Assembly: GCA_012033205.1 (NCBI GenBank)
Contig: JAAUSO010000031.1
Location: forward strand, 1-49,815
Source of the DNA: Richelia sp. SL_2_1
Lineage (GTDB): Bacteria > Cyanobacteriota > Cyanobacteriia > Cyanobacteriales > Nostocaceae
Direction: 5' to 3'
DNA length: 49,815 bases
Shown here: positions 34,488-43,416 of the stretch, in pieces
How the letters are laid out: every line of letters starts with the position of its first letter
Position numbering within the stretch: the stretch's first letter is position 1
Position numbers and translations under genes: made by a program
The notes under the pieces: model-generated
The model's input: the letters and a program-made list of their open reading frames with translations, nothing else
Databases searched by the model: none
Told to the model about the DNA's origin: nothing

Positions 34488-36032
34488 ATGCTATCAGAAT
34501 TGTTATCTTTTCGCGGCAGGTACAAAATCCTGCACATGACTTGGTTGGCGTTCTTTCTCTCATTCTTTGTTTGGTTCAACCTCGCTCCCTTTGCAACACA
34601 GGTCCAAACAGACCTGGGTTTAGAAATAGGTCAAATTAGAACGTTAGCAATTTGTAACGTTGCTTTGACCGTTCCAGCTCGAATCATTATTGGGATGCTA
34701 TTAGATAAATTCGGTCCGAGGATTACTTACTCCTTATTATTGATTTATGCAGCAATACCTTGTATTACCTTTGCTAGCGCTCAAAACTTTACCCAATTAG
34801 TAATTAGCCGTTTAGCATTGAGTATTGTTGGTGCGGGATTTGTAATTGGTATCCGCATGGTGGCAGAATGGTTTCCTCCCAAAGAGATTGGTTTAGCAGA
34901 AGGAATCTATGGAGGTTGGGGAAATTTTGGTTCGGCAGCCGCAGCTTTTACTTTACCGACCATTGGAGCATGGTTCGCTTTTGGAGCCGGTGATGCTCTG
35001 AATTGGCGGTTGTGTATTGCTGGAAGTGGTATTGTTGCAGCTTTATATGGAATTCTCTATTTTTTCAACGTACAAGACCATCCTCCTGGAAAAGTCTATC
35101 AAAAGCCCAAAAATGTTAGAGGTTTAGAAGTTACCAGTGTCAAGGATTTTTGGTTCTTGATGTTGATGAATTTACCTCTGACAGGTATTTTAATGCTTCT
35201 AGCTTGGCGTTTGAGAAAAGCTAATTTGTACGGTGACGGAACTTACTTATTAGTTTTAGCGCTGTTAGCAGGTTTATATTTATTCCAGGCTTATAACTGT
35301 TGGGTTGTAAATAAAGACTTGCTTTCAGGAAAGAAAAAATATCCTGCAAAAGACCGTTACAGTTTTTCTCAAGTCGCGATTCTGGAACTAACTTATATCG
35401 TCAACTTTGGTTCGGAATTAGCTGTGGTTTCCATGCTTCCAGCCTTTTTTGAAGGAACTTTTACTTTAAATAAAGCCATGGCTGGGATGATTGCTTCTAG
35501 CTATGCTTTTATGAACTTGATGTCTCGTCCTGGTGGTGGTTTAATATCCGATAAACTAGGAAGTCGCAAAAATACAATGGCTGTTCTAACTGCTGGTATG
35601 GGTATAGGCTACATGATGATGGGAGCAGTTGGTACTAATTGGTGGTTACCTTTAGCAATTATTCTGACTATGGCTTGTTCGTTCTTTGTACAAGCTGGAG
35701 AAGGTTCAACATTTGCGATCGTTCCTTTGGTGAAACGTCGCGTAACAGGTCAAATTGCCGGTAACGTTGGAGCTTACGGAAATGTCGGTGCAGTTGCTTA
35801 TCTCACCATATTTAGTTTATTACCGGAATGGTTGAGCGGTGGTGGCGAGCAAACAGCAGCAGTTATTGCTCAATCGAATACAATATTTTTCCAGATGATG
35901 GGTATTACAGCTTTAATTGTTGCCTTTATGTGTTGGTTCTTTTTGAAGGAACCCCATGGTTCTTTTGCTGAACATCATGAAGGTGAGGAAGAGTATTCGG
36001 AATTGGTAGTTGAACCAAAGAGAGTTAGTTAA
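34488..36032 (+). CDS. nrtP: NNP-family nitrate/nitrite permease
   Basis: The 514-residue major-facilitator protein has about 12 membrane helices. FFVWFNLAPFATQVQTDLGL and RTLAICNVALTVPARIIIG near the N-terminus, with the LLDKFGPR loop, are signatures of the nitrate-nitrite porter family. The second half has LMSRPGGGLISDKLGSRKN, the equivalent conserved loop and nitrate signature. This secondary transporter replaces the ATP-driven NrtABCD in part of the cyanobacteria. AAGAGG (34475-34480) is seven bases before the ATG. A hydrophilic insertion between helices 6 and 7 (about 205-215) and a charged tail are normal for the family. Confidence 0.95.
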   Translation: MLSELLSFRGRYKILHMTWLAFFLSFFVWFNLAPFATQVQTDLGLEIGQIRTLAICNVALTVPARIIIGMLLDKFGPRITYSLLLIYAAIPCITFASAQNFTQLVISRLALSIVGAGFVIGIRMVAEWFPPKEIGLAEGIYGGWGNFGSAAAAFTLPTIGAWFAFGAGDALNWRLCIAGSGIVAALYGILYFFNVQDHPPGKVYQKPKNVRGLEVTSVKDFWFLMLMNLPLTGILMLLAWRLRKANLYGDGTYLLVLALLAGLYLFQAYNCWVVNKDLLSGKKKYPAKDRYSFSQVAILELTYIVNFGSELAVVSMLPAFFEGTFTLNKAMAGMIASSYAFMNLMSRPGGGLISDKLGSRKNTMAVLTAGMGIGYMMMGAVGTNWWLPLAIILTMACSFFVQAGEGSTFAIVPLVKRRVTGQIAGNVGAYGNVGAVAYLTIFSLLPEWLSGGGEQTAAVIAQSNTIFFQMMGITALIVAFMCWFFLKEPHGSFAEHHEGEEEYSELVVEPKRVS

Positions 36033-36054
36033 ACGCCTGCGTATCGCAGAGGTT

Positions 36055-36164
36055 GACGCGGAGGTACGCAAAGAAAGAGGAAATTGAGAGAATTTATATC
36101 ACTACCTTTTTGATTGCAAACAATCTATCTCTCAATATATTCTTTTCTTTGCGCCCTCTGCGTC
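36055..36164. repeat. imperfect inverted repeat of the GACGCAGA-GCGCAAAG family
   Basis: Arms at 36055-36079 (GACGCGGAGGTACGCAAAG) and 36142-36164 (reverse complement GACGCAGAGGGCGCAAAG) enclose 62 bp between nrtP and narB. A third copy is at 20048. The structure could stall or end part of the transcription after nrtP, or be merely a repeat. Confidence 0.5.
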
Positions 36165-36397
36165 TAGTAAGGTTTTTAAAAAATTAGTAATCTCAGACCA
36201 AAAACAGATTAATTGATATCATTACTTTTTGAAATAAATGATTCTATTTAATTGGATGATTTTAGTAATATATTATGAATATAAACAGAATTTAAGCCAT
36301 AATTTCAAATAAATATTTTCTCATATTTAATAACTAATAATTAAATCGGCAAAACTTTACCCCATTACCAATTACCAATTAGCTACTTAATTAAATT
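36165..36397. other. AT-rich gap upstream of narB
   Basis: About 230 bp of non-coding AT-rich sequence. No clear NtcA site (GTAN8TAC) was found here, so narB may depend on read-through from nirA-nrtP or on a promoter I cannot see. ACCAATT repeats lie just before the start codon. Confidence 0.4.
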
Positions 36398-38662
36398 ATG
36401 TCCGAATCTTTTAAAACCCTTTGTCCTTATTGTGGTGTTGGTTGCGGTTTAGAAGTTTTTCCTCCCGCAGCATCTGGTCGTGCAACTCATCGAGATAGTC
36501 AAGGTAATCCAATTTGGAAAGTAGTTGGTGATAAAAGTCATCCTTCTTCTCAAGGTATGGTTTGTGTTAAAGGAGCTACTGTTACAGAGTCTCTGGATAA
36601 AAATCGTTTGAAATATCCGATGATGCGAGATTCTTTATCAGAAAGTTTTCGTGAAGTAAGTTGGGATGAAGCTTTTGATAAAATCGTCTCCCGCATTCAA
36701 CAAATTCGCCAAAGTCGCGGTGCAAATGGTATTTGTATGTATGGTTCAGGTCAGTTTCAAACAGAGGATTATTATATTGCTCAAAAATTAATTAAAGGTT
36801 GTTTGGGAACTAATAATTTTGATGCTAATTCTCGTTTGTGTATGTCTTCTGCCGTTGCAGGTTATATGCAAAGTTTTGGTGCTGATGGACCACCTTGTTG
36901 TTATGAGGATTTGGAATTAACTGACTGCGCTTTTTTAATTGGTACTAATACCGCTGAATGTCACCCAATTGTTTTTAATCGTTTGCGGAAACATCATAAA
37001 AAAAATCGCCATGTCAAAATGATCGTTGTAGATCCGCGTCGGACACAAACAGCAGAAGTAGCAGATTTACATTTGGCAATTAACCCAGGGACAGATATTG
37101 ATTTACTCAACGGTATTGCTCACTTATTAATGAGTTGGGGTGCTTTTGATAGTTTATTTATTGAAGAATGTACCCAAGGATTCCCCAATTATGCTGGAGT
37201 CATCCAACATTATCCTCCAGAAGTAGTTTCGCAAAAATGTGGTATCGGTATTGATGAATTAGAACAAGCAGCACGTTACTGGGCTGATTCCAAGAAAGTT
37301 TTATCCTTATGGTCGATGGGGATAAATCAATCTTCTGAGGGTACCGCAAAAGTGCGTACTTTGATTAATTTACATTTGATGACAGGAAATATTTGTAAAC
37401 CTGGTGCCGGACCATTTTCACTTACCGGACAACCCAATGCCATGGGTGGTAGAGAAGCCGGAGGTTTAGCTCATATTCTTCCTGGATATCGGTCGGTGAA
37501 GAATGCCCAACACCGAGCCGAAGTAGAACAAGTTTGGGGTTTGCATCCAGGTCAAATTTCTCGTTTTCCGGGTCGCGATGCTTGGAGTATGATTACGGGA
37601 TTGGAAGCTGGTGAAGTTGATTTATTATGGATTGCCGCCACTAATCCAGCGGTAAGTATGCCGGATTTGCACCGAACTAAAGCCGCTTTACTCAAATCCT
37701 CCTTCACAATTTATCAAGACGCTTATTATCCTACCGAAACTTCTGCTTACGCTCACATTTTATTACCCGCAGCCCAATGGAGTGAAAAAACCGGCACCAT
37801 GACCAACTCCGAACGAGTTGTCACCTTGTGTCCGAAATTTAGAGAACCACCTGGTGTTGCCAAAGCAGATTGGGAAATTTTCGCCGAAGTCGGTCGTCGT
37901 CTGGGTTTTGAACAACAATTTGCCTTTGCAGATGCAGCCGCAGTTCATCGCGAATTTGTGCAATTAACTCGCGATCGCCCTTGCGATATGGGGGAAATTA
38001 GTCATGAAAATTTGGCACGTATCGGTCCAATGCAATGGTATGACCCGAAAAAAGCAGAGATAGAAATAGAAGACCAGGATTCTGGCTTCTTTTCATCCTT
38101 ATTAAAAGGTTTAATCAAAAAAGAACCACTCAAAGGTAAGCGTCTATATACAGATTTACGCTTTCATACCCCAGATGGTAGAGCAAAATTTGCAGCTGAT
38201 CATTCTCGCGGTTTAGCAGAACCACCCTGTGAGGATTATCCTTTTGTTCTTACCGTTGGGAGATTATACGGTCATTGGCACACCCAAACCCGCACCGGAA
38301 GAATTGAGAAAATTGTCAAAATGCATCCCCATCCCTTCATCGAAATTCATCCCCGTGATGCAGCAAAGTTAGAAATTGTAGATGGAGATTGGATCGAATT
38401 GCGATCGCGTCGGGGGAAAGCTCGATTTCCAGCCAAAGTAACTAAAGCCATCGCTCCGAAAACAGTATTTGTTCCCATGCATTGGGGTAGTTTGTGGGCT
38501 AGTGATGCTGAAGCAAACGTTCTTACCCATCCCGAAGCTTGTCCAATTTCTTTGGAACCTGAATTAAAAGCTTGTGCGGTGCAGCTTGTACCAGTTACTT
38601 CTCTCCCAAAGCCATCACAGCATTCTGACTTGATGTCGCTGTCAACTTCAAATCAAAGATGA
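36398..38662 (+). CDS. narB: assimilatory ferredoxin-nitrate reductase
   Basis: The 754-residue molybdopterin oxidoreductase reduces nitrate to nitrite with ferredoxin. The N-terminus binds a [4Fe-4S] cluster with CPYCGVGC (8-15) and a fourth Cys in GMVCVKG (about 52). The molybdo-bis-MGD domains follow: [43 protein letters not shown] and a C-terminal dinucleotide-binding barrel ([14 protein letters not shown]). There is no signal peptide, as expected for the cytosolic form. It is slightly longer than the typical 715-740. The cofactor link to mobA downstream is consistent. A short charged stretch ([21 protein letters not shown], about 560) looks like a lineage insertion. Confidence 0.96.
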   Translation: MSESFKTLCPYCGVGCGLEVFPPAASGRATHRDSQGNPIWKVVGDKSHPSSQGMVCVKGATVTESLDKNRLKYPMMRDSLSESFREVSWDEAFDKIVSRIQQIRQSRGANGICMYGSGQFQTEDYYIAQKLIKGCLGTNNFDANSRLCMSSAVAGYMQSFGADGPPCCYEDLELTDCAFLIGTNTAECHPIVFNRLRKHHKKNRHVKMIVVDPRRTQTAEVADLHLAINPGTDIDLLNGIAHLLMSWGAFDSLFIEECTQGFPNYAGVIQHYPPEVVSQKCGIGIDELEQAARYWADSKKVLSLWSMGINQSSEGTAKVRTLINLHLMTGNICKPGAGPFSLTGQPNAMGGREAGGLAHILPGYRSVKNAQHRAEVEQVWGLHPGQISRFPGRDAWSMITGLEAGEVDLLWIAATNPAVSMPDLHRTKAALLKSSFTIYQDAYYPTETSAYAHILLPAAQWSEKTGTMTNSERVVTLCPKFREPPGVAKADWEIFAEVGRRLGFEQQFAFADAAAVHREFVQLTRDRPCDMGEISHENLARIGPMQWYDPKKAEIEIEDQDSGFFSSLLKGLIKKEPLKGKRLYTDLRFHTPDGRAKFAADHSRGLAEPPCEDYPFVLTVGRLYGHWHTQTRTGRIEKIVKMHPHPFIEIHPRDAAKLEIVDGDWIELRSRRGKARFPAKVTKAIAPKTVFVPMHWGSLWASDAEANVLTHPEACPISLEPELKACAVQLVPVTSLPKPSQHSDLMSLSTSNQR

Positions 38663-38685
38663 TCAAAGGATAGGGAGCAATGTAA

Positions 38686-39153
38686 TTAACCAGCGTCCAT
38701 GGTGAAACAACTCGTTTCTATTTCTAGTTTTTGATATTCACAATTAACTTCTACGGTCGAATAAGTTTCGATCCAAAGTACACCACCACAACTTAACGGC
38801 TTTTCAGGTCGATAAACTACTTCACAAGGACCGTGAATTTTTACAGAATAACCGTAAATATTGCTATTAAGATGTTTGACGCTAATTACAGGTTCTGGGT
38901 TTTCTCGATGTCGATTTTGTTTAATTAAATGTCGATTAACATTGATTGTTGTTTTAGCTGGAATTCGTCTAACCCATTTAGGTTTTGGACCCCGACTACC
39001 TCGACTAATAATCGGTTTTCCTTCAAAGATGGGTATTACCCAAATTTTTCCAATTTTATAAGCCCCTTTAATTCTGCCTTGTGCGAGTAAATAGCGGACT
39101 CTAACAGGCGTTATGTTTAAAAGTTCTGCTGCTTGGGTAGTACCTACATACAT
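38686..39153 (-). CDS. helix-turn-helix DNA-binding protein
   Basis: The 155-residue product starts with an excisionase/MerR-like helix-turn-helix (GTTQAAELLNITPVRVRYLLAQGRIKGAYKIGKIWVIP, about 4-41), the minimal fold that reads DNA. A very basic stretch follows (PKPKWVRRIPAKTTINVNRHLIKQNRHREN) and then a beta-rich C-terminal part (KIHGPCEVVYRPEKPLSCGGVLWIETYSTVEVNCEY). It has no dimer or catalytic signature that I recognise. It sits antisense between narB and the nitrate-reductase-associated protein and diverges from the latter across only 90 bp. It may regulate that gene, but it could also be a mobile-element relic. Confidence 0.7.
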   Translation of the reverse strand: MYVGTTQAAELLNITPVRVRYLLAQGRIKGAYKIGKIWVIPIFEGKPIISRGSRGPKPKWVRRIPAKTTINVNRHLIKQNRHRENPEPVISVKHLNSNIYGYSVKIHGPCEVVYRPEKPLSCGGVLWIETYSTVEVNCEYQKLEIETSCFTMDAG

Positions 39154-39243
39154 AGCAAAAAAACTATTGCGGATATAATATCACTATATTTTTGCATAAT
39201 ATAAGCACTCTAAAAATTTTTGATTTCACTGCTTTACAACCCA

Positions 39244-39696
39244 ATGAGCGACTTTTTTAAATTCGAGGCTGATTTTGTCGATAGTTTACGCTGCATACCC
39301 ATGCAGGTACGCTTCAAACTTGACAACTGCGGAGTCAAGTTGAAATTATCTCACTGGCATCAATTTACCGAACAAGAACGTCAAACTTTAGTTGAAATGC
39401 CATGTATGATTCGTGAAGAATGTCAAAATTATCGAGAATTTTTACAAAATTTGATTATTGACAAGACAGGAACCGCTGCAAGCGAATTTCCCGTAGAAGA
39501 CAATCCCCCTTGGATGAACGAGAAAGAAATTCCTGATGTTACACAAATAAAAGCGGTAGAATGTGACGTTGATATTACAGTCGAACAATGGGAAAAACTT
39601 ACACCATTACAACGCTTTGCATTAATAAAACTTAGTCGTCCCAGTCATGAAAATAAAAACTTTTATCCAGCGATTCAAGAATTTGGGTTAGTTTAA
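39244..39696 (+). CDS. nitrate reductase associated protein (NRAP)
   Basis: The 150-residue protein (MSDFFKFEADFVDSLRCIPM...) matches a cyanobacterial family named for its regular position next to narB. The conserved parts are FKFEADFVDSLRCIPMQVRFKLD and EQWEKLTPLQRFALIKLSRPSHENKNF. It is soluble and has no known catalytic motif; a role in nitrate reductase maturation is suggested by context only. ATG 39244 is preferred over an upstream TTG at 39220, which would only add MISLLYNP. It is separated from narB by an antisense HTH gene. Confidence 0.85.
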   Translation: MSDFFKFEADFVDSLRCIPMQVRFKLDNCGVKLKLSHWHQFTEQERQTLVEMPCMIREECQNYREFLQNLIIDKTGTAASEFPVEDNPPWMNEKEIPDVTQIKAVECDVDITVEQWEKLTPLQRFALIKLSRPSHENKNFYPAIQEFGLV

Positions 39697-39746
39697 ATAG
39701 CTATCCGGTAAAATTAATATCAAATCAGTAAAAACTAAGGTTGACA

Positions 39747-40037
39747 ATGGTATCTACTGAGCTAGTGGAACAGTTACGCCGACTCAATCGCGTAGATAAA
39801 CTTGAAGTTATTCAACTTTTAGCTGCCGAATTAGCGAACCAAGAAAATAATTTGATAAAATCTGGTGCGTCATACCCTGTTTGGTCTCCCTATGATGCGG
39901 TAGATGCAGCAAATATCATGTTAGAGGCATTAAATGCTGAAAATTCCGGATTATCATCAGTAATCCAGCAAGATATTCATTTGTTTCAAATGATAGCAGT
40001 TTGGGGGAAGCAAGCTTCAAACCATTGTTGCCATTAA
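39747..40037 (+). CDS. small helical protein coupled to a retropepsin-like gene
   Basis: The 96-residue protein (MVSTELVEQLRRLNRVDKLEVIQLLAAELANQ) is mainly helical at the N-terminus, resembling the dimerisation region of small antitoxin-type proteins. SYPVWSPYDAVDAANIML follows. ATG 39747 with AAGG about seven bases upstream is preferred over TTG 39741. Its last 37 bp overlap the next gene, which starts with TTG, a sign of translational coupling. The function is unknown; an inhibitor, adaptor or antitoxin role for the protease-like partner is possible. Confidence 0.6.
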   Translation: MVSTELVEQLRRLNRVDKLEVIQLLAAELANQENNLIKSGASYPVWSPYDAVDAANIMLEALNAENSGLSSVIQQDIHLFQMIAVWGKQASNHCCH

Positions 40038-40375
40038 CGTTAAACTATAAAGAAAAATCACAGGAAGTTATTGGGCTTTTGGATACAGGAGCGATGGTAA
40101 ATGTCCTTCCCTATCAAATAGGAGTCGAATTGGGAGCAGTTTGGCAAGAACAAACAACAATGCTTCAATTATCAGGTAACTTAGCTCAGTTTGAAGCACG
40201 GGTGTTGATTTTATCTGCTACTGTCGGACAATTCTCGAGTGTGAGGTTGGTTTTCGCTTGGACTCAAGCTAACCAGATTCCTGTGCTGTTGGGACAAGTA
40301 AACTTTTTTATGGAATTCGATATTTGTTTTTATCGTTCTCAAAAAATATTTGAAGTTACTCCAAAAAAAATTTAA
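40001..40375 (+). CDS. retropepsin-like aspartic protease domain protein
   Basis: A 124-residue single-domain protein with the retroviral-type protease signature LLDTGAMVNVLP (about 26-37; catalytic Asp in DTGA), a middle strand region ATVGQFSSVRLVF and the second conserved block PVLLGQVNFFMEFDI near the end. Active retropepsins are homodimers of about this length. Small bacterial members of this clan are common in cyanobacteria and rarely studied. The start is TTG 40001 inside the preceding gene; no ATG lies upstream in frame. It sits between the nitrate genes and mobA. Confidence 0.75.
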   Translation: MGEASFKPLLPLTLNYKEKSQEVIGLLDTGAMVNVLPYQIGVELGAVWQEQTTMLQLSGNLAQFEARVLILSATVGQFSSVRLVFAWTQANQIPVLLGQVNFFMEFDICFYRSQKIFEVTPKKI

Positions 40376-40420
40376 TTACGATAGTCTCTTAATTCCTATA
40401 ACTCTTAACTATTCTTCCCC

Positions 40421-41056
40421 TTGTCTCCTCCCAACCCCATCTCCCCTTCTCCCAATCCCTCCATTACTACCTTAATCCTCGCAGGTGGTAAAAGTTCTCG
40501 TATGGGTACAGATAAAGCACTTGTAATTTACCAAGGTAAACCGATATTGCAACGGGTTTATCAAGTTGCTGCTGTTTGTACCGAACAAGTTTATGTTTTA
40601 ACTCCTTGGGCTGAACGTTATCAAAATATTTTGCCGTCAAATTGTCAGTATTTAATTGAAACTCAACCGGGAAGAGGACCAATGAATGGTTTATGCGAGG
40701 GATTAGCGCAAATTACTGCCGATTGGATATTATTACTTGCTTGCGATTTACCTTTATTAAATATTGAAATTCTACAAAGTTGGATAAATAAACTTCCTCA
40801 AATTCCAACTTCAACTTTAGCTTTAGTTCCTCAACGTTCACAATTTTGGGAACCGATGTGTGGCTTTTATCGAAAAGAGGTGAAAGCAGAATTAGATACT
40901 TTTTTGAAAGCGGGAAAAGCTTCCTTTCAAGAATTGCTTTCAAATATTGAAGTAGAAGCTTTAAATATTGATGAAAAAACGGCTTTGATGTTATTTAATT
41001 GTAATTATCCAGGAGATTTAGAAAACAAAAATATCAACCCACAGAGAAATCACTAA
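40421..41056 (+). CDS. mobA: molybdenum cofactor guanylyltransferase
   Basis: The 211-residue enzyme joins GMP to molybdopterin to form the MGD cofactor that NarB needs. The nucleotide-binding motif LILAGGKSSRMGTDKA (about 17-32) is exact. PGRGPMNGLCEGL and LLLACDLPLLN (with the metal-binding Asp) follow, and MCGFYRKE is the third family block. The only canonical start in frame is TTG 40421, since an in-frame stop lies at 40406. The first residues (SPPNPISPSPNPS) come from a CCCCTTGTCTCCTCCC-type repeat. The natural start may have been replaced when the repeat inserted. Confidence 0.92.
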   Translation: MSPPNPISPSPNPSITTLILAGGKSSRMGTDKALVIYQGKPILQRVYQVAAVCTEQVYVLTPWAERYQNILPSNCQYLIETQPGRGPMNGLCEGLAQITADWILLLACDLPLLNIEILQSWINKLPQIPTSTLALVPQRSQFWEPMCGFYRKEVKAELDTFLKAGKASFQELLSNIEVEALNIDEKTALMLFNCNYPGDLENKNINPQRNH

Positions 41057-41182
41057 ACTTACGCATAAACGGCGTATGAAATCCTACTACAATATCTTTC
41101 CTAGATACACCCATCTCCTTCCCGGTGCATATTCATAATTAATCGGTATTACTAAGTTGAATAACCGAACAGAACTAAATTA

Positions 41183-41629
41183 TCAATTTATTGCTACATA
41201 TACACCAGTAAAACTTGCCGCTTTCACTCTATCTTTTAAAACATCTACATTTAATTCAATTCTACTTTTTGATTTCTGAAGCAATATGTTGATAAACTTT
41301 TGCCAAACTTGTGTTGATGGGAACGGACAAAAAGCGAGAAAATCGCCATCAATAGGTTGAAGATATTCTATCGAATTTCGCTGGATTACAATTCGAGAAG
41401 ATAAAGATAAAGTTTGTAAATTAGTATGCACCAAAGTCCATCCGGAAAGAATCGCTAAAGCACAAATGCTACCACCAAACACTGTCGAACGATGGTTGAT
41501 ATTGGGTATTAATGGGGCTTGTAAAGTAATACCATTTTCATCAATTTGCTTAACCTTAACCTCCATATATTTTGATAATGGAATATGCTGATGAAGGTAG
41601 TTTTCAACTTCTGCAATGCTGAGAAACAT
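41183..41629 (-). CDS. YiiD C-terminal-like thioesterase-fold protein
   Basis: The 148-residue protein has a hotdog-like thioesterase layout. NINHRSTVFGGSICALAILSGWTLV (about 43-67) matches the central helix of the YiiD_C family (putative acyl-thioesterase), and VIQRNSIEYLQPIDGDFLAFC follows. Substrates of this family are unknown. It has no membrane segment and no visible operon partner other than the small gene upstream on the same strand. Confidence 0.75.
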   Translation of the reverse strand: MFLSIAEVENYLHQHIPLSKYMEVKVKQIDENGITLQAPLIPNINHRSTVFGGSICALAILSGWTLVHTNLQTLSLSSRIVIQRNSIEYLQPIDGDFLAFCPFPSTQVWQKFINILLQKSKSRIELNVDVLKDRVKAASFTGVYVAIN

Positions 41630-41658
41630 GATTTTAGTTAATTATGACAATAAATCAA

Positions 41659-41964
41659 TTATCCATTATCAATTTTCAATTTACTTTGTAATAAAAAATC
41701 AATTTTAGGTAATAATGGGTCAGTTACAATACCCACACCATTAAAACTCCATCGTTGAAGTACAGTTTTTAATTGACTACCCGAAATCGATTCTATCCCT
41801 AGACGGTCTACTAAATCCCTAGCATGAGTATTCAAATAGCTCAAAGCATCAAAGTTCTCACGAAATATCAATACAAAAGTAGACCCATCATCTTCATTAG
41901 GACGGGCTGCTAAATACTTACCATCAGCTTTAGACCTGATTAAATAATATATTTCTGACAACAT
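41659..41964 (-). CDS. conserved cyanobacterial small protein, unknown function
   Basis: A 101-residue protein (MLSEIYYLIRSKADGKYLAARP...) that I know only as cyanobacterial. It is an alpha/beta mix without Cys or catalytic motif, with DALSYLNTHARDLVDRLGIESI as the clearest helix pair. ATG 41964 is preferred over GTG 41985. It lies 29 bp upstream of the YiiD-like gene on the same strand, so the two may be co-transcribed. Confidence 0.6.
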   Translation of the reverse strand: MLSEIYYLIRSKADGKYLAARPNEDDGSTFVLIFRENFDALSYLNTHARDLVDRLGIESISGSQLKTVLQRWSFNGVGIVTDPLLPKIDFLLQSKLKIDNG

Positions 41965-42059
41965 AAGAAAAGTTAGTACCACCAAAGTTAGGAATTATAA
42001 AAATAGTGGTAGTTGGCAACCCCAGGGCTTGCTCATTATCTTTAATTATCCTCAAGCCC

Positions 42060-42225
42060 AATTACCAATTACCAGTTATCAGTTATCAGTTATCAGTTAT
42101 CAGTTATCAATTACCAGTTATCAGTTATCAATTACCAGTTATCAGTTATCAGTTATCAGTTACCCATTACCAATTACCAGTTATCAGTTATCAGTTACCA
42201 ATTACCAATTACCAATTACCAATTT
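42060..42225. repeat. long STRR array (CAGTTAT / ACCAATT types)
   Basis: About 23 heptamers alternate between ATCAGTT and ACCAATT/ACCAGTT units. Reading frames through it give YQLSVIS repeats that are not a real protein. It ends at the stop codon of the permease gene. Confidence 0.9.
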
Positions 42226-43273
42226 AAGATTTTCCTAAAGTAATCCGAGGATCGGCAATTTTAAGTAATAAGTCTGCTACCAAATTACCAGTAATTAATA
42301 GCACTGCGCCCATGATTAAACTAGCCATTAATACATATAAATCCTGAGCGCGTACTGCTTGCAAAGTTAAGGTTCCCAAACCGGGCCAATTAAAGAAAAA
42401 TTCGGCAATAAAAGCACCACTTAATAATGCTGCTAATTCAAAACCTAATAAAGTAATTAGCGGATTTATGGCATTACGGAGAGCATGGACATAAATCACT
42501 CGGTTTTCTGGTAATCCTTTGGCGCGGGCTGTTTGAATGTAATCTTGACGCAATACGTCTAATAATTCCCCGCGAGTGATACGCTGTAATCCAGCAAAAC
42601 TGGTGATGCTCAAAGCAATGGTAGGTAAAATCATATGCCACAGAATATCAATCACTTTTCCTACGGGTGATAGTTCAGCGTGATAAATACTGGTCATATT
42701 TCCTACTGGAAACAGAGGAGTTGTAATTTGAGCAAAAATTAACAACAACAAAGCTGTAATAAAGCTGGGAAAACCTTGTCCGGCATAGCTAATTACTTGT
42801 AAAATCCTGTCGGTAGCGCGGTTTTGTTTCACCGCAGCTAAAATACCCAAAGGAATGGCGATCGCCCAAGTACAAATCAAGGATGCAATAGCCAACAATA
42901 AGGTTGCCGGTACTCGTTCCCATATTAATGAAGCTACCGAACGTTGATAGAAAAAACTCGTACCAAAATCTCCTTGAGAAATGATTCGCCACAACCATAG
43001 GAAATACTGTATGTGCCAAGGTTTATCTAAACCAAATTGCTCTTGGAGTTCCTGAATTCTCTCTGGAGAAATTTTAGGATTTTGTCGCAAATTATCTAAA
43101 TAATCCCCTGGAGCCAATTGAATAATTAAAAAAGAAACTATCGACGCTAAAAAAATTGTCAACAGCGCTTGCAATAGTCGTTTGACAATATAAAGAAACG
43201 TTTCACTAGTTACTATCCTCACAAAGGAATCTTTAGTTGATTCCCAAACACTTTTTGATGTTGTTACAGTCAT
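42224..43273 (-). CDS. DppB/GsiC-type ABC transporter permease
   Basis: The 349-residue integral membrane protein has about six spans and the conserved features of dipeptide/nickel permeases: QEQFGLDKPWHIQYFLWLWRIISQGDFGTSF near the N-terminus and the coupling (EAA) loop GELLDVLRQDYIQTARAKGLPE (about 236-257). It would pair with a DppC-type permease, an ATPase and a solute-binding protein; none are in this window. ATG 43273 is preferred, because the frame to 43291 is repeat-derived. STRR arrays sit against both ends of the gene. The substrate is unknown, probably oligopeptides. Confidence 0.88.
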   Translation of the reverse strand: MTVTTSKSVWESTKDSFVRIVTSETFLYIVKRLLQALLTIFLASIVSFLIIQLAPGDYLDNLRQNPKISPERIQELQEQFGLDKPWHIQYFLWLWRIISQGDFGTSFFYQRSVASLIWERVPATLLLAIASLICTWAIAIPLGILAAVKQNRATDRILQVISYAGQGFPSFITALLLLIFAQITTPLFPVGNMTSIYHAELSPVGKVIDILWHMILPTIALSITSFAGLQRITRGELLDVLRQDYIQTARAKGLPENRVIYVHALRNAINPLITLLGFELAALLSGAFIAEFFFNWPGLGTLTLQAVRAQDLYVLMASLIMGAVLLITGNLVADLLLKIADPRITLGKS

Positions 43274-43276
43274 AGT

Positions 43277-43415
43277 AAAGGTCAAAGGCAAAGGTTAAAG
43301 GTCAAAGGTTAAAGGTCAAAGGTTCAAGGTCAAAGATTCCTAACAACTAACAACTAACAACTAACAACTAACCACTAACAACTAACCACTAACAACTAAC
43401 CACTAACAACTAACA
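43277..43415. repeat. STRR cluster between apt and the permease
   Basis: AAAGGTC/AAAGGTT units, then AACAACT/AACCACT units, run to the apt stop codon at 43417. They leave no room for an independent promoter of the permease outside the repeats. Confidence 0.85.
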
Positions 43416-43416
43416 T

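Noticed and set aside
42006-42238. Open frames giving YQLSVISYQLSV-type proteins
   Set aside because: They are translations of the heptamer repeat in several frames, with no ribosome site and no non-repeat domain.
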